Positions 33,489-44,378 are shown, counted from the stretch's first letter. The stretch is DNA of 64,000 bases from Colius striatus (GCF_028858725.1 NC_084774.1:8964001-9028000); one strand, 5' to 3'. Notes: generated by a model not told the origin, from the letters alone. A program made the numbers and translations.

Positions 33489-35924
33489 ATGGCTGCAGCT
33501 GGCAGCGAGGGGCTGCCACAGCCCCTGCTCCTGACGGCTGGCGCTGCCCTGGCCCTGCTCGCTGTCCTGGGCTACCTGGGTGCCCTGTGTGCTGCCTGCA
33601 GACGGTACGGAGCCCTCTGCCCTCCTGGGGCTGGGGACGGGAGCCCTCGGGGGCATTTGGGGTCTGCAGGTGGGGACCTTGTGTGCCTGTCCTGAGCTGC
33701 AGCCCCAGAGCAACTGTGGTGATTGTGATGCTGCACCTCACCAGCCCCCACTGCACCCCCTGCTCCCAACGGCCTCGCAGCAGCAGCCTCGAGAGGGCTG
33801 AGCTGTGAACGGGATGGGCAGGATGAGCAATGCTGAGGGTGATGCCAGCGGTGCCTGGCACGGCTCAGGGGGGTGCAGGAGGCAATCCAGACCTTCCCAG
33901 GCAGCAGGGACCCTGCTGTGTGGCCGGTGAAGCAGCAGGGTTGTGTGTTTGGGGAGTGCTGCTGCTCCAGCCAAGGGCACACGGTGATGCCCATCACGGG
34001 CAGGTCAGGGGCACAGGCTCAGCCCCGCTTCTCCCCACAGCAAGGGCAGGAAGAGGAAGGTCCCTCCGGATGGGGTGAAGCTGGTGGATGAGGTAAGTGT
34101 GTCGTGGGGCCAGGATGAGCCCCGGGGAGCTCTGGGCACACGGCTCCCAGGGCCCAGCCTCAGCCCGCGTGTGCCCCCGCTCAGTCCCTGCTCAGACGGA
34201 CGCAGCTGCGCTCGCTCAGCAAGTCAGACACGAGGCTGCACGAGCTGTACCAGGTGAAGGCCAGAGATGACAGTGAGTGGCCGTGGAGCCAGGGGAGCTG
34301 AGGGGGGCTGGTGACCCTTGGCAAGTCCCTGCACCCCGGCACGGACCTGTGGTGCCGGTGCAGGGGCTGCTTCTTGCTGCATCCCCAGTGTCCCCCCCCA
34401 TCTCCTCTCCTGTCCCTGCAGCCCAGCGACCGGCCAGCCTGGGCTTGCCCTGCCCCGCAGCCCCCCCAGCCGGGGCCGACTCCCTGCACAGCTCCAGCCT
34501 CAGCATCCTCCTGCACCGGGAGCTGCCCCAGATCCCCGGCCCCGAGCCCCCAGCCGCCTCCCCAGCCCCAGACCAGACCTACTCCAACCTGCGCTTCCCC
34601 CCTGCGCGGAAGCCGGTGCCAGACACGGTGTATGAGTGTGTGGCGGTGCGGGGGGGGGATGCCCCGGTGCCCCCCGTGCCCACTGGCACCCGGAGCCCCC
34701 TGCCCCGGGCCGGGCACGGCGCGGCCGATTACGCCTGTGTGCGGAAGGTGAAGAGGACGGCGCCCCTGGAGGTGCAGGATGAGGCCCCGCGGTGCTGGGA
34801 CGGTGCAGGTGATGCCCCTCGGCTGAAGGTACAGCTCTGAGGGGTGGCAGGGATGGGGCTTGGGGCTGGTGCACTGGCTGGATGGGGTATGGGGGAGCAT
34901 GCAGTGCTCTGCCTCCCTGCATTCAGAGCAGGGTGGAAACATTGCCAGTGGAGCTGAGACCCCAGGGCAGGAGATGCCCACAGTGCTGAGCTCCCCACGG
35001 CAGGAGATGCCCACAGTGCTGAGCCCCTCAGGGCAGGAGATGCCCACAGTGCTAAGCCCCTCAGGGCAGGAGATGCCCACAGTGCTGAGCCCCTCAGGGC
35101 AGGAGATGCCCACAGTGCTGAGCTCCCCAGGGCAGGAGATGCCCACAGTGCTGAGCTCCCCAGGGCAGCAGATGCCCACAGTGCTGAGCTCCCCAGGGCA
35201 GGAGATGCCCACAGTGCTGAGCCCCTCAGGGCAGGAGATGCCCACAGTGCTGAGCTCCCCAGGGCAGGAGATGCCCACAGTGCTGAGCCCCTCAGGGCAG
35301 GAGATGCCCACAGTGCTGAGCCCCCCAGGGCAGGAGATGCCCACAGTGCTGAGCCCCTCAGGGCAGGAGATGCCCACAGTGCTGCTCTCTGTGCCCTGCA
35401 GAAAGCTCCCTGGCTTGCACCAGGGTGAATCTGGTGCCAGGACCCTCCCCAGGGGCTGTGGGCAGCTGGGGCCCGGAGGGAGCGTGGGCACAGGGGTAGC
35501 TGGTGGTGGGCAGAGGTTGCCCCCAGACCTCCACCTTCTTTTGCAGCTGGAAGACATGTACTCAACGGTCTGCAAAGCCACCAAGAAGAAAACCCAGGTC
35601 CCTGCATCGGCCCTGAGGGAGGTGGGTGCTGGGGGGGCACCTCCCCGCAGGGAGGAGGGAGCCCAGGCTGGGTGCTGGCCCCCAGACCCCTGCTACGAGT
35701 CCATCAGTGACAGAGCCTGGACTGCTCAGGGCCGTGGCCCCGACCCAGACTACGAGGCTGTGGATGTGAACTGGAAGAAGGCGGCCAAGAGAGCCCAGGT
35801 GGGGCAGCCCCGTGGCCCCGAGAACCTGTACGAGAGCGTGGGCGACGTCTGCGGGGCGGGAACCCGGCGAGGGGCGGCCAGGACGGCGGCCAACGGGCTG
35901 GAGCTGTACATCACCAACCTCTAG
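33489..35924 (+). CDS. LIME1: LIME1, LCK-interacting transmembrane adaptor, complete
   Basis: LIME1 is a raft-resident adaptor of lymphocytes. When its tyrosines are phosphorylated it binds Lck/Lyn, Csk and other SH2 proteins. Exons: 33449-33604 (5' UTR plus start at 33489), 34041-34092, 34185-34272, 34422-34828 and 35547-35924. They join in frame into 346 residues (human 295). There is a short extracellular N-terminus, one membrane helix (about 13-33) and then the juxtamembrane palmitoylation motif CAAC-RR (34-39; human CTACRR). The human-like block SLLRRTQLRSLSKSDTRLHE spans 57-76. Cytoplasmic tyrosines sit in YSNL (139), YECV (156), YACV (189), YSTV (226), YESI (271), YEAV (290), YESV (316) and YITN (342). 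The bird tail carries three YE-S/A-V/I motifs where I recall one in human. Splice phases agree at every junction. Confidence 0.93.
34964..35392. repeat. 33-bp minisatellite, 13 copies, in the last LIME1 intron
   Basis: Thirteen tandem 33-bp units (core GGGCAGGAGATGCCCACAGT) with C/T and A/G variants at a few fixed positions. Because 33 is a multiple of 3, the array is open in frames on both strands. In the LIME1 exon frame it reads as an 11-residue repeat, GQEMPTVLSPS. It lies between the donor at 34829 and the acceptor at 35546, so it should be spliced out. Retaining the intron would end the protein four codons after K221. Confidence 0.92.
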
Positions 35925-38081
35925 CAGCCCCCTCCTCCTCCTCACCCCCAGCTGGAGGCCATTGGGGTGGGGGTTCCCCCCAGGACAGGCTGAGCCCCAT
36001 GGGGATGGGCACACACCAGCCCCTTCGCCCACGTCCCTGCCAGCGCTTTCTGTGTATATGGGGTGTCACTGGGAGTGTCCCTGTCCCCTCCCAACCCAAC
36101 CAGTGCCAGCAGGTCCATGGTGGGATGCCCTGAGAGGAGCAGTTTGCAGGTGCTGGGGGCCACGTGGGACAGGGCTGGTGCTGCCACCACGATGGGAAGC
36201 AGGTTGGGGCCGGTTGTGCTGTGGTGGTGGTGGGGCTGTGGGTCATCCCCGTGGCCCTGGGCTGTGGGATCAGGCCCCTCAGCAGTGGGGTGATGCCAGG
36301 ACTGAGGGGCTCCATCCTTCTCCCGCTGCCTGGGGGACAGCAAGGTGCTGTCCAGCCCCTGGAAGCCTTGAGCAGCTTTGCTCCCATGTCCCTGGTTAGG
36401 GGCTGCAGGGGCCAACCCTGTGCCAAGGCTGTGCTCCGGGGTGGCTGCCTGTCCTCCATCACCCAGCACACAGGCAAGGGTTCCTCTGTGAGCAGATGTC
36501 TCCCAAACACCACTAAAAGCCAAGAAGGGTTTATTGGATCTAACCCCTGGTTCTAGTGCTGCTCCTGCAAGGGGAGAACAGTTCTGGGCACAGTGTAACC
36601 GTGAGAGGCTGAAGTCGCCCTGCACTGAGGGCATTGTGCCTCAGGGATGGGGATGTGCAGCCACCAAGAACTGTTGCAATGGGACTGGGCCACCCCCAAG
36701 CCCTGGCTGTGCCCAGAACTTCTCTGTGTGGGGTCAGGGCCAGAGCTGGGCAGTGTTTGCACAGCACTTGCTGCCCACTCGCCTCCGAGTCGCTCCCGTG
36801 GGGGCTGCAGCACCAACAGCTGCCAGAAACATCCAGGGGGGCTGGTTGTGCACCCAGAGCCCTGGCACACAGGGGTTCAGACTTTCCTGCTCTGCTCCCC
36901 ACGAGCACTTTGGGACCCTGGCCCCAGGGGCTGAGCCTGCAGGGAGGTGGGTTCTGGTGGCCCCTTCACCACAGTGCCTTGGCACAGGTCAGGCTGGGGG
37001 CTACCTGACCTCTTGGCACGGTGTTCTGGTTGGTGACAGCGCTGTGCTGAGCCGTGTGGCAGGCAGGCAGGAAGCCCAATGCCTTCCTTTGGCAGCTTCA
37101 CCCCAACGTCACAGCAGCTGAAGAGGTTAAAACCGAAACCAAGGCGCTGAGCAGAAGCCGCGGCAGGGCTGGAGCCGGGAGCAGCTCATCAGCCCCGGCA
37201 GAGCTTGCGGTGCCAAACCGCAGCCGCTCGAGACGGAGGAGTCAGCTCCCACCCCCCTGGCAGATCGGGGCCCGATACCAAGGGGCAGCTGGTGCTGGTG
37301 CTGCCAAGCTCTTCCTGCTGCCAGTTGCCCTGCACTGCCACCCCCAGCTGCATCCCCCCTGCATCATCGCCCCCACATCAGCCACCTTGCATCATCCCCC
37401 CTGCATCATCCCCCCTGCAGCTCTGGGGGCTGAGTCCCTCCTGCACCACCCACAGCCCTGGGGAGCTCTATTTAGGCTGCTCCAGCCCCACCATGCCCTT
37501 GCAGGGCCAGAGCTGCTGAGCTGCTGCCCAGGGGGCTGGGACTGTGCTGGCACTACCCATGGGGTCAGGACCTGGCTGCCACTGTGCTGCTCCCACGGGG
37601 AGAGACAGGCTGGGCACGGCACTGGGCTGCACCTGGGCTGGAGGAAGCTTCTGCTCTAGCTGAACTGAGGGTGGCCAAAGCACCTCCACAACCTGCAGCA
37701 GCAGGAAAAGCCTCGTCCCCCCACTGCCTGCGGGACTCGAACCACAGAACGACTGCCCAGTGCTCGGGGGGATGGGAAATGTGCCGGAGCCTGGGCTGGA
37801 GGCTCGAAAACCGCGCGGCAAATGAAAGATCCATCGCAAAACGTGGCTCCGAGTCTCGTGGTCTGGGTGGGTGTGAGAGCAAGGGGAGGGGGCTCGGAGC
37901 TGCAAGGGGAAGGTGCACAGAGCCGTTCCCACAAGAGGGAGCGAGGAGGAGCCCAGCGCACGATGCTGCGCCCTGTAGGGCTCTGGCGGGTGTTGCACGG
38001 GGATGCACACGGGGAGCACTGGTACCCGGCACTGGTACAGGGCTCGGCACCCCATGCAGCATCACACCCCAGATGTACCCC
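35925..38081. other. Intergenic between LIME1 and SLC2A4RG; includes the LIME1 3' UTR
   Basis: The LIME1 3' UTR begins here. I saw no canonical AATAAA on the plus strand before about 38 kb, so a variant signal is likely used. Open frames of up to about 250 codons in this GC-rich stretch show no domain. No further gene is supported. Confidence 0.45.
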
Positions 38082-38520
38082 CTGCAGAGCTGCTCCAGCC
38101 CCTGCTACAGCAGGTTCCCCTCGCTCAGGGGGCACAGGAACGTGTCCAGGTGGGTTGGGAAACCTCCTCAGGAGCCTGGACACCCTCCCTGGGCAGCCTG
38201 GGCCAGGGCTCCCTCACCTCAGCACCAAAGGACTTTCTCCTCCTGTTCCAATGGAACTTTTATTGTGCCTGTTTCCCTTTGTCCTGTCACTGGAGACAAG
38301 AGAAGAAATGTCCCCCCATCCTCCTGACACCCGTCCTTTAAGTACTTGTCAGTGCTGCTGAAGTGCCCCTGAGCTCAGGCTTCTCTTCTCCAGGCTGAGC
38401 AGCCCCAGTTCCCGCAGCCTTTTCTCCTCACACACGTGTTCCAGCCCCTGATCATTTCAATAGCCCTGCACTGGCCTCTCCTACAAGTTGTGTGTCTCTT
38501 GAGTTGCACAACACTGAAGC
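38082..38520 (-). repeat. CR1 LINE 3' fragment (longest reverse copy)
   Basis: Reverse CR1 copy with the 3' UTR (CCTGCTACAGCAGGTTCCCC onward) and the end of the reverse-transcriptase region (complement of 'gagaagagaagcctgagctc' and the 'ctgatcatttcaatagccct' stretch). It ends just before the minisatellite at 38580. Confidence 0.85.
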
Positions 38521-38579
38521 TGCTGGAGCCACCGACTCAGCGCTTCAGCCCGTTAACGATTAACCCTGAGCAGGGGGCG

Positions 38580-39140
38580 GCTGGAGCCAGCAGCACCCAG
38601 AGCCAGCAGCACCCAAAGCCACTGACACCCAGAGCCACTGACACCCAGAGCCAGCAGCACCCAGAGCCACTGACACCCAGAGCCACTGACACCCAGAGCC
38701 AGCAGCACCCAGAGCCAGCAGCACCAAGAGCCACTGACACCCAGAGCCAGCAGCACCCAAAGCCACTGACACCCAGAGCCACTGACACCCAGAGCCACTG
38801 ACACCCAGAACCATTGATATCCAGAGCCAGCAGCACCCAGAGCCAATGACACCCAGAGCCACTGACACCCAGAGCCAGAAGCACCCAGAACCACTGACAC
38901 CCAGAACCATTGATACCCAGAGCCACTGGCACCCAGAGCCAGCAGCACCCAGAGCCAATGACACCCAGAGCCAGCAGCACCCAGAGCCACTGACACCTAG
39001 AGCCAGCAGCACCCACAGCCAGCAGCACCCAGAACCAGCAGCACCCAGAGCCAGCAGCACCCAGAGCCAGAAGTACCCAGAGCCAGAAGCACCCAGAGCC
39101 AGCAGCACCCAGAGCCAGCAGCACCCAGAGCCAAACACCT
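38580..39140. repeat. 16-bp minisatellite, about 35 copies
   Basis: Tandem 16-bp units of two main types, AGCCAGCAGCACCCAG and AGCCACTGACACCCAG, mixed along about 560 bp. Three units (48 bp) restore the frame, giving long artefactual open frames on both strands. Confidence 0.92.
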
Positions 39141-39177
39141 CAACCCCAGCGCCACCATCCCGGGTGCTCTGGGGTGG

Positions 39178-39613
39178 GCAGGACTGACCCGGGCTGTGTG
39201 GGACAGGACTGACCCGGGCTGTGTGGGACTGGGACTGACTCGGGCTGTGTGGGGCTGGGACTGACCCGGGCTGTGTGGGGCAGGACTGACTCGGGCTGTG
39301 TGGGACTGGGACTGACCCGGGCTGTGTGGGACAGGACTGACCCGGGCTGTGTGGGGCTGGACTGACCCGGGCTGTGTGGGACAGGACTGACCCGGGCTGT
39401 GTGAGCCGGGACTGACCCGGGCTGTGTGGGACAGGACTGACCGGGCTGTGTGGGGCTGGGACTGACCCGGGCTGTGTGGGACAGGACTGACCGGGCTGTG
39501 TGGGGCTGGGACTGACCCGGGCTGTGTGGGACAGGACTGACCCGGGCTGTGTGGGGCTGGACTGACCCGGGCTGTGTGAGCCAGGACTGACCCGGGCTGT
39601 GTGGGGCTGGGAC
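39178..39613. repeat. 25-26-bp minisatellite, about 17 copies
   Basis: Units of the form GACTGACCCGGGCTGTGTGG plus a variable GACAG, GGCTGG or GACTGGG end. It abuts the 16-bp minisatellite on one side and the SLC2A4RG CpG island on the other. Each unit carries a CCCGGG, so the array is CpG-bearing and could be methylated. Confidence 0.9.
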
Positions 39614-39994
39614 CCCTCCCCTGCTGGGGGCTGCTGTGTCCCCCACCCGCAGCCGTTCTCAGGACGCCGCACCTTCAGAGGGGAACCCAATAACTTCCAG
39701 AAGCTCTAAATCTTTGGGGCGGGACCTTTTGCTGGGGCTATGCCGCAGGTTTAGGGGAGCACAACTCAGTGGGGAGCCCTGAACCTTTCGGGGACCCCCC
39801 GCAGCTGAACCAGCCGCGCTGCGGTTTGGGGCGGGAGGCGGGGAGCGGGAACGCTTGTAAGGAGCGGCGGGCGTCGGGCGGCCCCGCGGGGAAGCGCCGG
39901 GGACCCGGCGAGCGGCGGGAGCCGGGAGCTGGGGCGTGTTCTGGGGGCCGGGGGGCGGCCGCGGGGCCGGGCGGGGGCCGCGCGGGGCGCTGAG

Positions 39995-40341
39995 GGCGGG
40001 GCGCGCGAACATGGCCGCTGCCGGGGGGGCGGGGCTTAGCGCGGCGGCGGCAAGTCGGGCAGCTCGAACCTCGGGGGAACCAATGGGAAACGGCGAGAGC
40101 GGCCGGCGGGCCAATGGCGACGGAGCTTCGGGAGGCGGGAGGGAGGGGGAAGGCGGAGGGGGCGTGGCCTTGGCCGCCGCCGACACCGGGCGGCGCGCGC
40201 GCGGCGGAGCGCGCGCTGCCGCCGCCGCCCCCCCCCCAACCACACCCCCCCCCCCCCGCCCCCCCCGACCCGCACACTCCCCCCGCACCCCCCCACACCG
40301 CGCCACCCCCCCACACCCCTCACCCTCCTCCTCCTCCCTTC
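39995..40341 (+). promoter_or_regulatory. SLC2A4RG: SLC2A4RG CpG-island promoter
   Basis: Extreme CpG and GC content. There are two CCAAT boxes (40080-40084 and 40111-40115), a GC box (GGGGGGGCGGGG near 40025-40035) and a YY1-like ATGGCC near 40012. Long C-runs between about 40227 and 40320 just before the start codon could form G-quadruplexes on the minus strand. There is no TATA box. Initiation is probably at about 40150-40300. Confidence 0.65.
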
Positions 40342-43300
40342 ATGGATCCCCCGCGCCCGCCCACGGTGCTTCTGACCGCCGCCCGCCGGCGCCGCCGCGA
40401 TCCTCCTCCTCCTCCTCAGCTCGGCCGTAGCGGCGGCGGCACCGCCCCGAAGGTACCGGCGGCGGCGGCGGGAGCCGGGGGGGAGGGAGGGAGGGAGAAG
40501 GTTTGGAAGCGGGGGGGCGGTGACAGCTGACAGCGGTCCTGCCCGAAACTTTCCCCTCCGCTAAAATGGCGTCGCTCGGGGACAAACTTTGGGGGGGGGG
40601 GGGGGGAGGTGGCGGCGGGGCGCGGGGACAGGGGGGAGCCCCACCGTCACCCCCCCGTCCCGCGGCCCTCCACCGTGGGATGTGCTCGGGAGGGATCCGC
40701 CGGTTGCTGGCACATGGGTGCTCCCGCCGCGGGGGGGCCGGGGGGGGCTCGTCGTGGCCCCGGGAGCCCCCGCTGACCGCCCCGCCGTCTGTGCCGCAGG
40801 TTCCTCAGCCCCGGGCGCTGCCCGCGGGAGCCGAGGCTCGCGTCCCGCGCCTTGGGGAGCCGCTGGCGCGCCGGGAAGCGATGCTGCGGGTGCTGGACGC
40901 CGGGCTGGAGCGGTGCCTGGCGCTGCACTCAGCCTACATCCCCGTGCCCCGGCACAGGTAAAGGCCGCGGCGGCGGCGGGACGGCGGCCGCCTCCCAAAC
41001 CTGTGCCCCGGCGAGGGGGGGAGCGTTTTCCACCGGCTGCGAGGGGAGGACTTTGGCCGCTCGTCTGCAGCGCCGGGGCCTCCGGCTCTGAGCGACCGTC
41101 CCGTGTGTGGCAGCACCGAGGCGCTGCCGGGCGGCGAAGCCCGGAGCTACATCAGGTCCTCAAGCGGGGGTCTGCAGTCGGGGTGATGCCCGGGGCAGCC
41201 GCAGGGGATGGGGCACCCGTGGGTGCCTTTGCACCGTCGCCCTGCCTGTCCCCGCCGCGGAGCGCCCCGTGGTACCCACAGCCACCGGGGCTTGGGGGGT
41301 CTCGGCGCCTCGGTGGGGGATGGAGAGGGGGACGGGGTGTCCCTGCAGCCCCCTGTTTGCTGTCGCTGGCAGGAAGCTCTCGGGTAAGGCCGGTATCGAC
41401 GAGGTGATGGCAGCCGCGGTGCTCACCAGCCTCTCTGCCAGCCCGCTGGTGCTGGGCCACCCGCCAGCCACCCCTGCCCCAGGTAAGAGCGTGTCCCTGC
41501 CCCCCTCCCCGCTCCCTCCACCTGCGTCCCGTGGCAGGACCTGACTTTCCTCCTCCTCTTCGCCAGAGCCGGGCGGTGAGGTCTGGAAGGAGGCGCCTGC
41601 CGTGTCCTCCAGCTGCAGCAGCAGCAGCAACACCAGCGGGGACTGGAGCTGGGACCCCCCCAGCGACCGCTCCACCCCCTCCACCCCGTCACCTCCACTC
41701 TCCAGCCACGTCCCCAGCACCTTCCTGCCCGCCCCGCTGCCGGACGACGGCCCCGACGAGCCCGACGGCACACACTTCGTCTTTGGAGAGTCCATCCCGA
41801 GGAAGAGGAAGGTGGGATGAGCCTGGGGATGAGTCTGGGGCTGGTGATGGGATGAGGATGGGGAAAGCACTGGGGGTGGCAGTGGGGTTGGAGATGGGGA
41901 TGAGGATGGGGATGGAGATAAAGATGGGGATGAGGATGGGGATGGGGATGAGGTTGAGGATGAGGATGAGGATGAGGATAGGGATAGCATTGGGTATGGT
42001 AGTGGGGTTGGAGATGGGGATGGTAGTGGGGTTGGAGATGGGCATGGGGATGAGGATAGGGATGGTAGTGGGGTTAGAGATGGGAATGAGGATGGGAATG
42101 GGGATGGAGATAAAGATGGGGATAAGAATGAGGATGGGGATGGGAATGAGGATAGGGATAGCACTGGGGATGATAGTGGGGTTGGAGATGGGGATGAGGA
42201 TGACGATGGAGATAAAAATGGGGATGAGGATGAGGATAGGGATAGCACTGGGGATGATAGTGGGGTTGGAGATGGGGATGGAGATGAAGATGGGGATGAG
42301 GATGAGGATGGGAATGATGCTGGGAGTGGGGCTGCCAACCTGATGTTCCTGCAGAACTCCAGCAAGGTGATGTTCAAGTGCTTGTGGAAGAGCTGTGGCA
42401 AAGTGCTCAGCAGCTCCTCAGGGATGCAGAAGCACATCCGAACCATGCACCTTGGGTAAGTGCAGAGGATCCCCCTGGATGCCCCCAGACCCCTCCCCGG
42501 TGCCCCCTGCCATGGCCCGGGGCAGCTGCCCCAGCCTGACCCCGCTCCCCACAGCCGCAGAGCCGACCTGGAGCAGAGCGATGGCGAGGAGGATTTCTAC
42601 TACACGGAGCTGGACGTGGACGTGGAGTCGCTGACGGACGGGCTCTCCAGCCTCACGCCCGTCTCGCCCACCTCCTCCCTGCCCCCTGCCTTCCCCAGCC
42701 CTGAGCCGCCGGGCCCGGCGCTGCCCACCCCCGACCCGGCGCTGCCCTCGCCCTGCAGCCCCCCGGCCGCCCCCAGCCTCTGCCACGTCCACACTGACCA
42801 CGCGTACCAGGTGAGAAGGTGCCAGGGGGTGCTGGAGCCGGGCTGGAGCTGGGCTGCCCCCCATCCCCGTCACCCTCAGCCCCCCTCAGTGCCCCCCACC
42901 CTGACCTGGGGCTGTGTTGTCTCTCTGCAGGGCTGCCCGGCCCCCCCACAGCCCCCCGTGCCCCCCGCCGTGCCCGTCCCACTGCTGCCACCCAAACCAC
43001 CCGCCATCCCCAGGTGAGACATCGCCCCTGTGTGTGTCTGTCTGTCTGTCTGTCTGTGTGTCTGTCTGTGTATGTGTGTGTGAGCCATCTCCCCTCTTCA
43101 CCCCCACTGCATCCCCTCCTGTCCAGGCATCCCCCCCTGCATCTGCCTGAGCCATCTCCCCTCTGTGTCTCCCCCCATCTATGTCCCCTCCAACATCTGT
43201 GTGTGTCCCTGTGTCCCCCCATCTCTGTGTGTGTGTCCCTGTGTCTCCCCCCATCTGTGTGTGTGTCCCTGTGTCTCCCTCCATCTGTGTGTGTGTGTCC

Positions 43301-43759
43301 CTGTGTCTCCCCCAGCTGTGTGTGTCCCTGTGTCTCCCCCCATCTGTGTCCCCCCAACATCTGTGTGTGTCCCTCTGTGTCCCCCTATGTCTCTGTGTCC
43401 CCCTATGTCTCTGTGTCCCCCCATGTCTGTGTATCCCCCTGTCTGTCCCCCCACCTGTCTGTGTGTGACCCCTCTGAGCCATCACCCTCCCCACCCTGCC
43501 TCATCCCCCCGTGTCACACATCACCCCACATCCCCTCCTGTGTCAGCCATCGCCCTCCCCATCCCCTCGTGCCCCGTCCCGGCCGTGAGCCGCCACGGCC
43601 GTGCCCCACACGCCCCCCGGGGCCGTGCCCCGTGCCTGTGCCCGCAGGAGGCCGCGTGGGGAGGCCAAGAAGTGCCGCAAGGTGTACGGGATGGAGAACC
43701 GGGAGCTGTGGTGCACGGCGTGCCGCTGGAAGAAGGCCTGTCAGCGCTTCCTCCACTGA
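40342..43759 (+). CDS. SLC2A4RG: SLC2A4RG, GLUT4 enhancer factor, complete
   Basis: SLC2A4RG (GEF/HDBP1) is a nuclear DNA-binding protein known to bind the SLC2A4 (GLUT4) and HTT promoters; ZNF395 and ZNF704 are paralogues. Exons: 40342-40452, 40800-40957, 41373-41482, 41567-41811, 42355-42455, 42555-42810, 42931-43013 and 43648-43759. All phases agree and the product is 391 residues. Parts: basic, proline-rich N-terminus; conserved helix [18 protein letters not shown] (99-116); Ser/Pro-rich activation-type region; basic RKRK (about 205-208); a C2H2 finger C217-x4-C222-x12-H235-x4-H240; acidic [13 protein letters not shown] as in human; and a C-terminal C-clamp (C364-x12-C377-x2-C380-x5-C386) for GC-rich DNA contact. 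The human protein ends CQRFLD; here it is CQRFLH. Start chosen because MDPPRP resembles human MERPPP and precedes a clean donor. Confidence 0.93.
40591..40606 (+). repeat. 16-G homopolymer in SLC2A4RG intron 1
   Basis: Uninterrupted run of 16 G followed by further G-rich sequence. It is a likely G-quadruplex and a likely place for length error in the assembly. Confidence 0.85.
41830..42330. repeat. GATGGG/GATGAG-type short tandem repeat in an SLC2A4RG intron
   Basis: About 500 bp of degenerate hexamer-based repeat (GATGGGGATGAGGATGGGGA and variants) fills almost the whole intron before the zinc-finger exon. It produces long Met/Gly-rich and, on the other strand, Ser/Pro-rich open frames that I discount. 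Confidence 0.9.
43028..43470. repeat. TGTGTCC-type short tandem repeat in the last SLC2A4RG intron
   Basis: It begins with (TGTC)n and (TG)n and continues as irregular copies of GTGTGTCCCTGTGTCTCCCC with CCATCT spacers. It is strongly strand-asymmetric, pyrimidine/TG on plus. Frames on both strands are open by repetition only. Confidence 0.85.
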
Positions 43760-44372
43760 CCCTGCCCCTGCTCCCTCCTTCTTGCACATTTTGCACTCGA
43801 GGTGCCTTCGTGCCCCCCCCCCTTTCACCCCCCACCCCGGGGCCCCCCCACACTCAGGGAACGGCCCCCCCCACCCCCACCCCAAAAGCTTTATGCACAC
43901 ACGGCCCCTTCCCTGCTGCCCCCACCACGGAGCTCGTGTCCCCCCCCACCCCTCAGCCCTTTCCTTTCCCCTTGACAATAAGCTAAATGTGCCCCGGGGG
44001 GGGGCTGCTGGGGGGGCTGCCCCTGGGCCCCTCCCCGGGCTGGGCTGGGGACCCCCAAACACGCCGTGCCTGTGGCTGGCAGGGGCTGGGAAAGGGGGTG
44101 TCGTTCCTCCCCCCTCCCCCAGCTGCTCCCCCAGTGCCCAGGGCAGAGCTAGGCGCCTGCCCTGCCCCCTCCCTCCCTCCCCGGGGGTTTTTTACTCTTT
44201 GTAGGTGGTTTCTCTCCGTGCTGGGGGGGGGGAAGCTCCGGGAAGTGCCTGCAGGAACGCGCCCATTTGCACTAAAGCCAAACTGCACAACCAGGCTCCT
44301 TCCCAAGGGCTGTTTTGGTTCTTTTTTTGGGTTTTTTTTTTTCTTCTCTCCTTTGTGTGTTTTTATTTTTTA

Positions 44373-44378
44373 AATAAA
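44373..44378 (+). terminator. SLC2A4RG: SLC2A4RG poly(A) signal (proximal)
   Basis: AATAAA inside an AT-rich block (TTTTTTAAATAAAATATATG) 614 bp past the stop codon. The preceding T-tracts and sudden AT-richness in a GC-rich locus support a real 3' end. A second AATAAA at 44823-44828 could serve as a distal signal. Confidence 0.75.

Noticed and set aside
34964-35392. CRISPR-array look-alike (regularly spaced identical blocks)
   Set aside because: The units are directly adjacent with no unique spacers, in a vertebrate intron; it is a minisatellite.
34181-35584. 467-codon open frame on the minus strand across LIME1
   Set aside because: It is antisense to well-supported LIME1 exons, and most of it is the 33-bp minisatellite, open only because the unit is a multiple of 3.
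37116-37135. ISRE-like AAAACCGAAACC upstream of SLC2A4RG
   Set aside because: It lacks the full GAAANNGAAACT consensus that is met at 16327-16338.
38560-39690. 376-codon minus-strand frame rich in Gly, Cys, Trp and Leu
   Set aside because: It is translation of two minisatellites with no domain outside the repeats.
41160-42446. 428-codon Ser/Pro-rich minus-strand frame and its Met/Gly-rich plus-strand partner
   Set aside because: Both are readings of the GATGGG-type intronic repeat and overlap true SLC2A4RG exons.
42819-44204. 461-codon plus-strand frame through the end of SLC2A4RG
   Set aside because: It runs through the TGTGTCC repeat in a frame different from the verified last exon; the spliced frame with the intact C-clamp is the real one.
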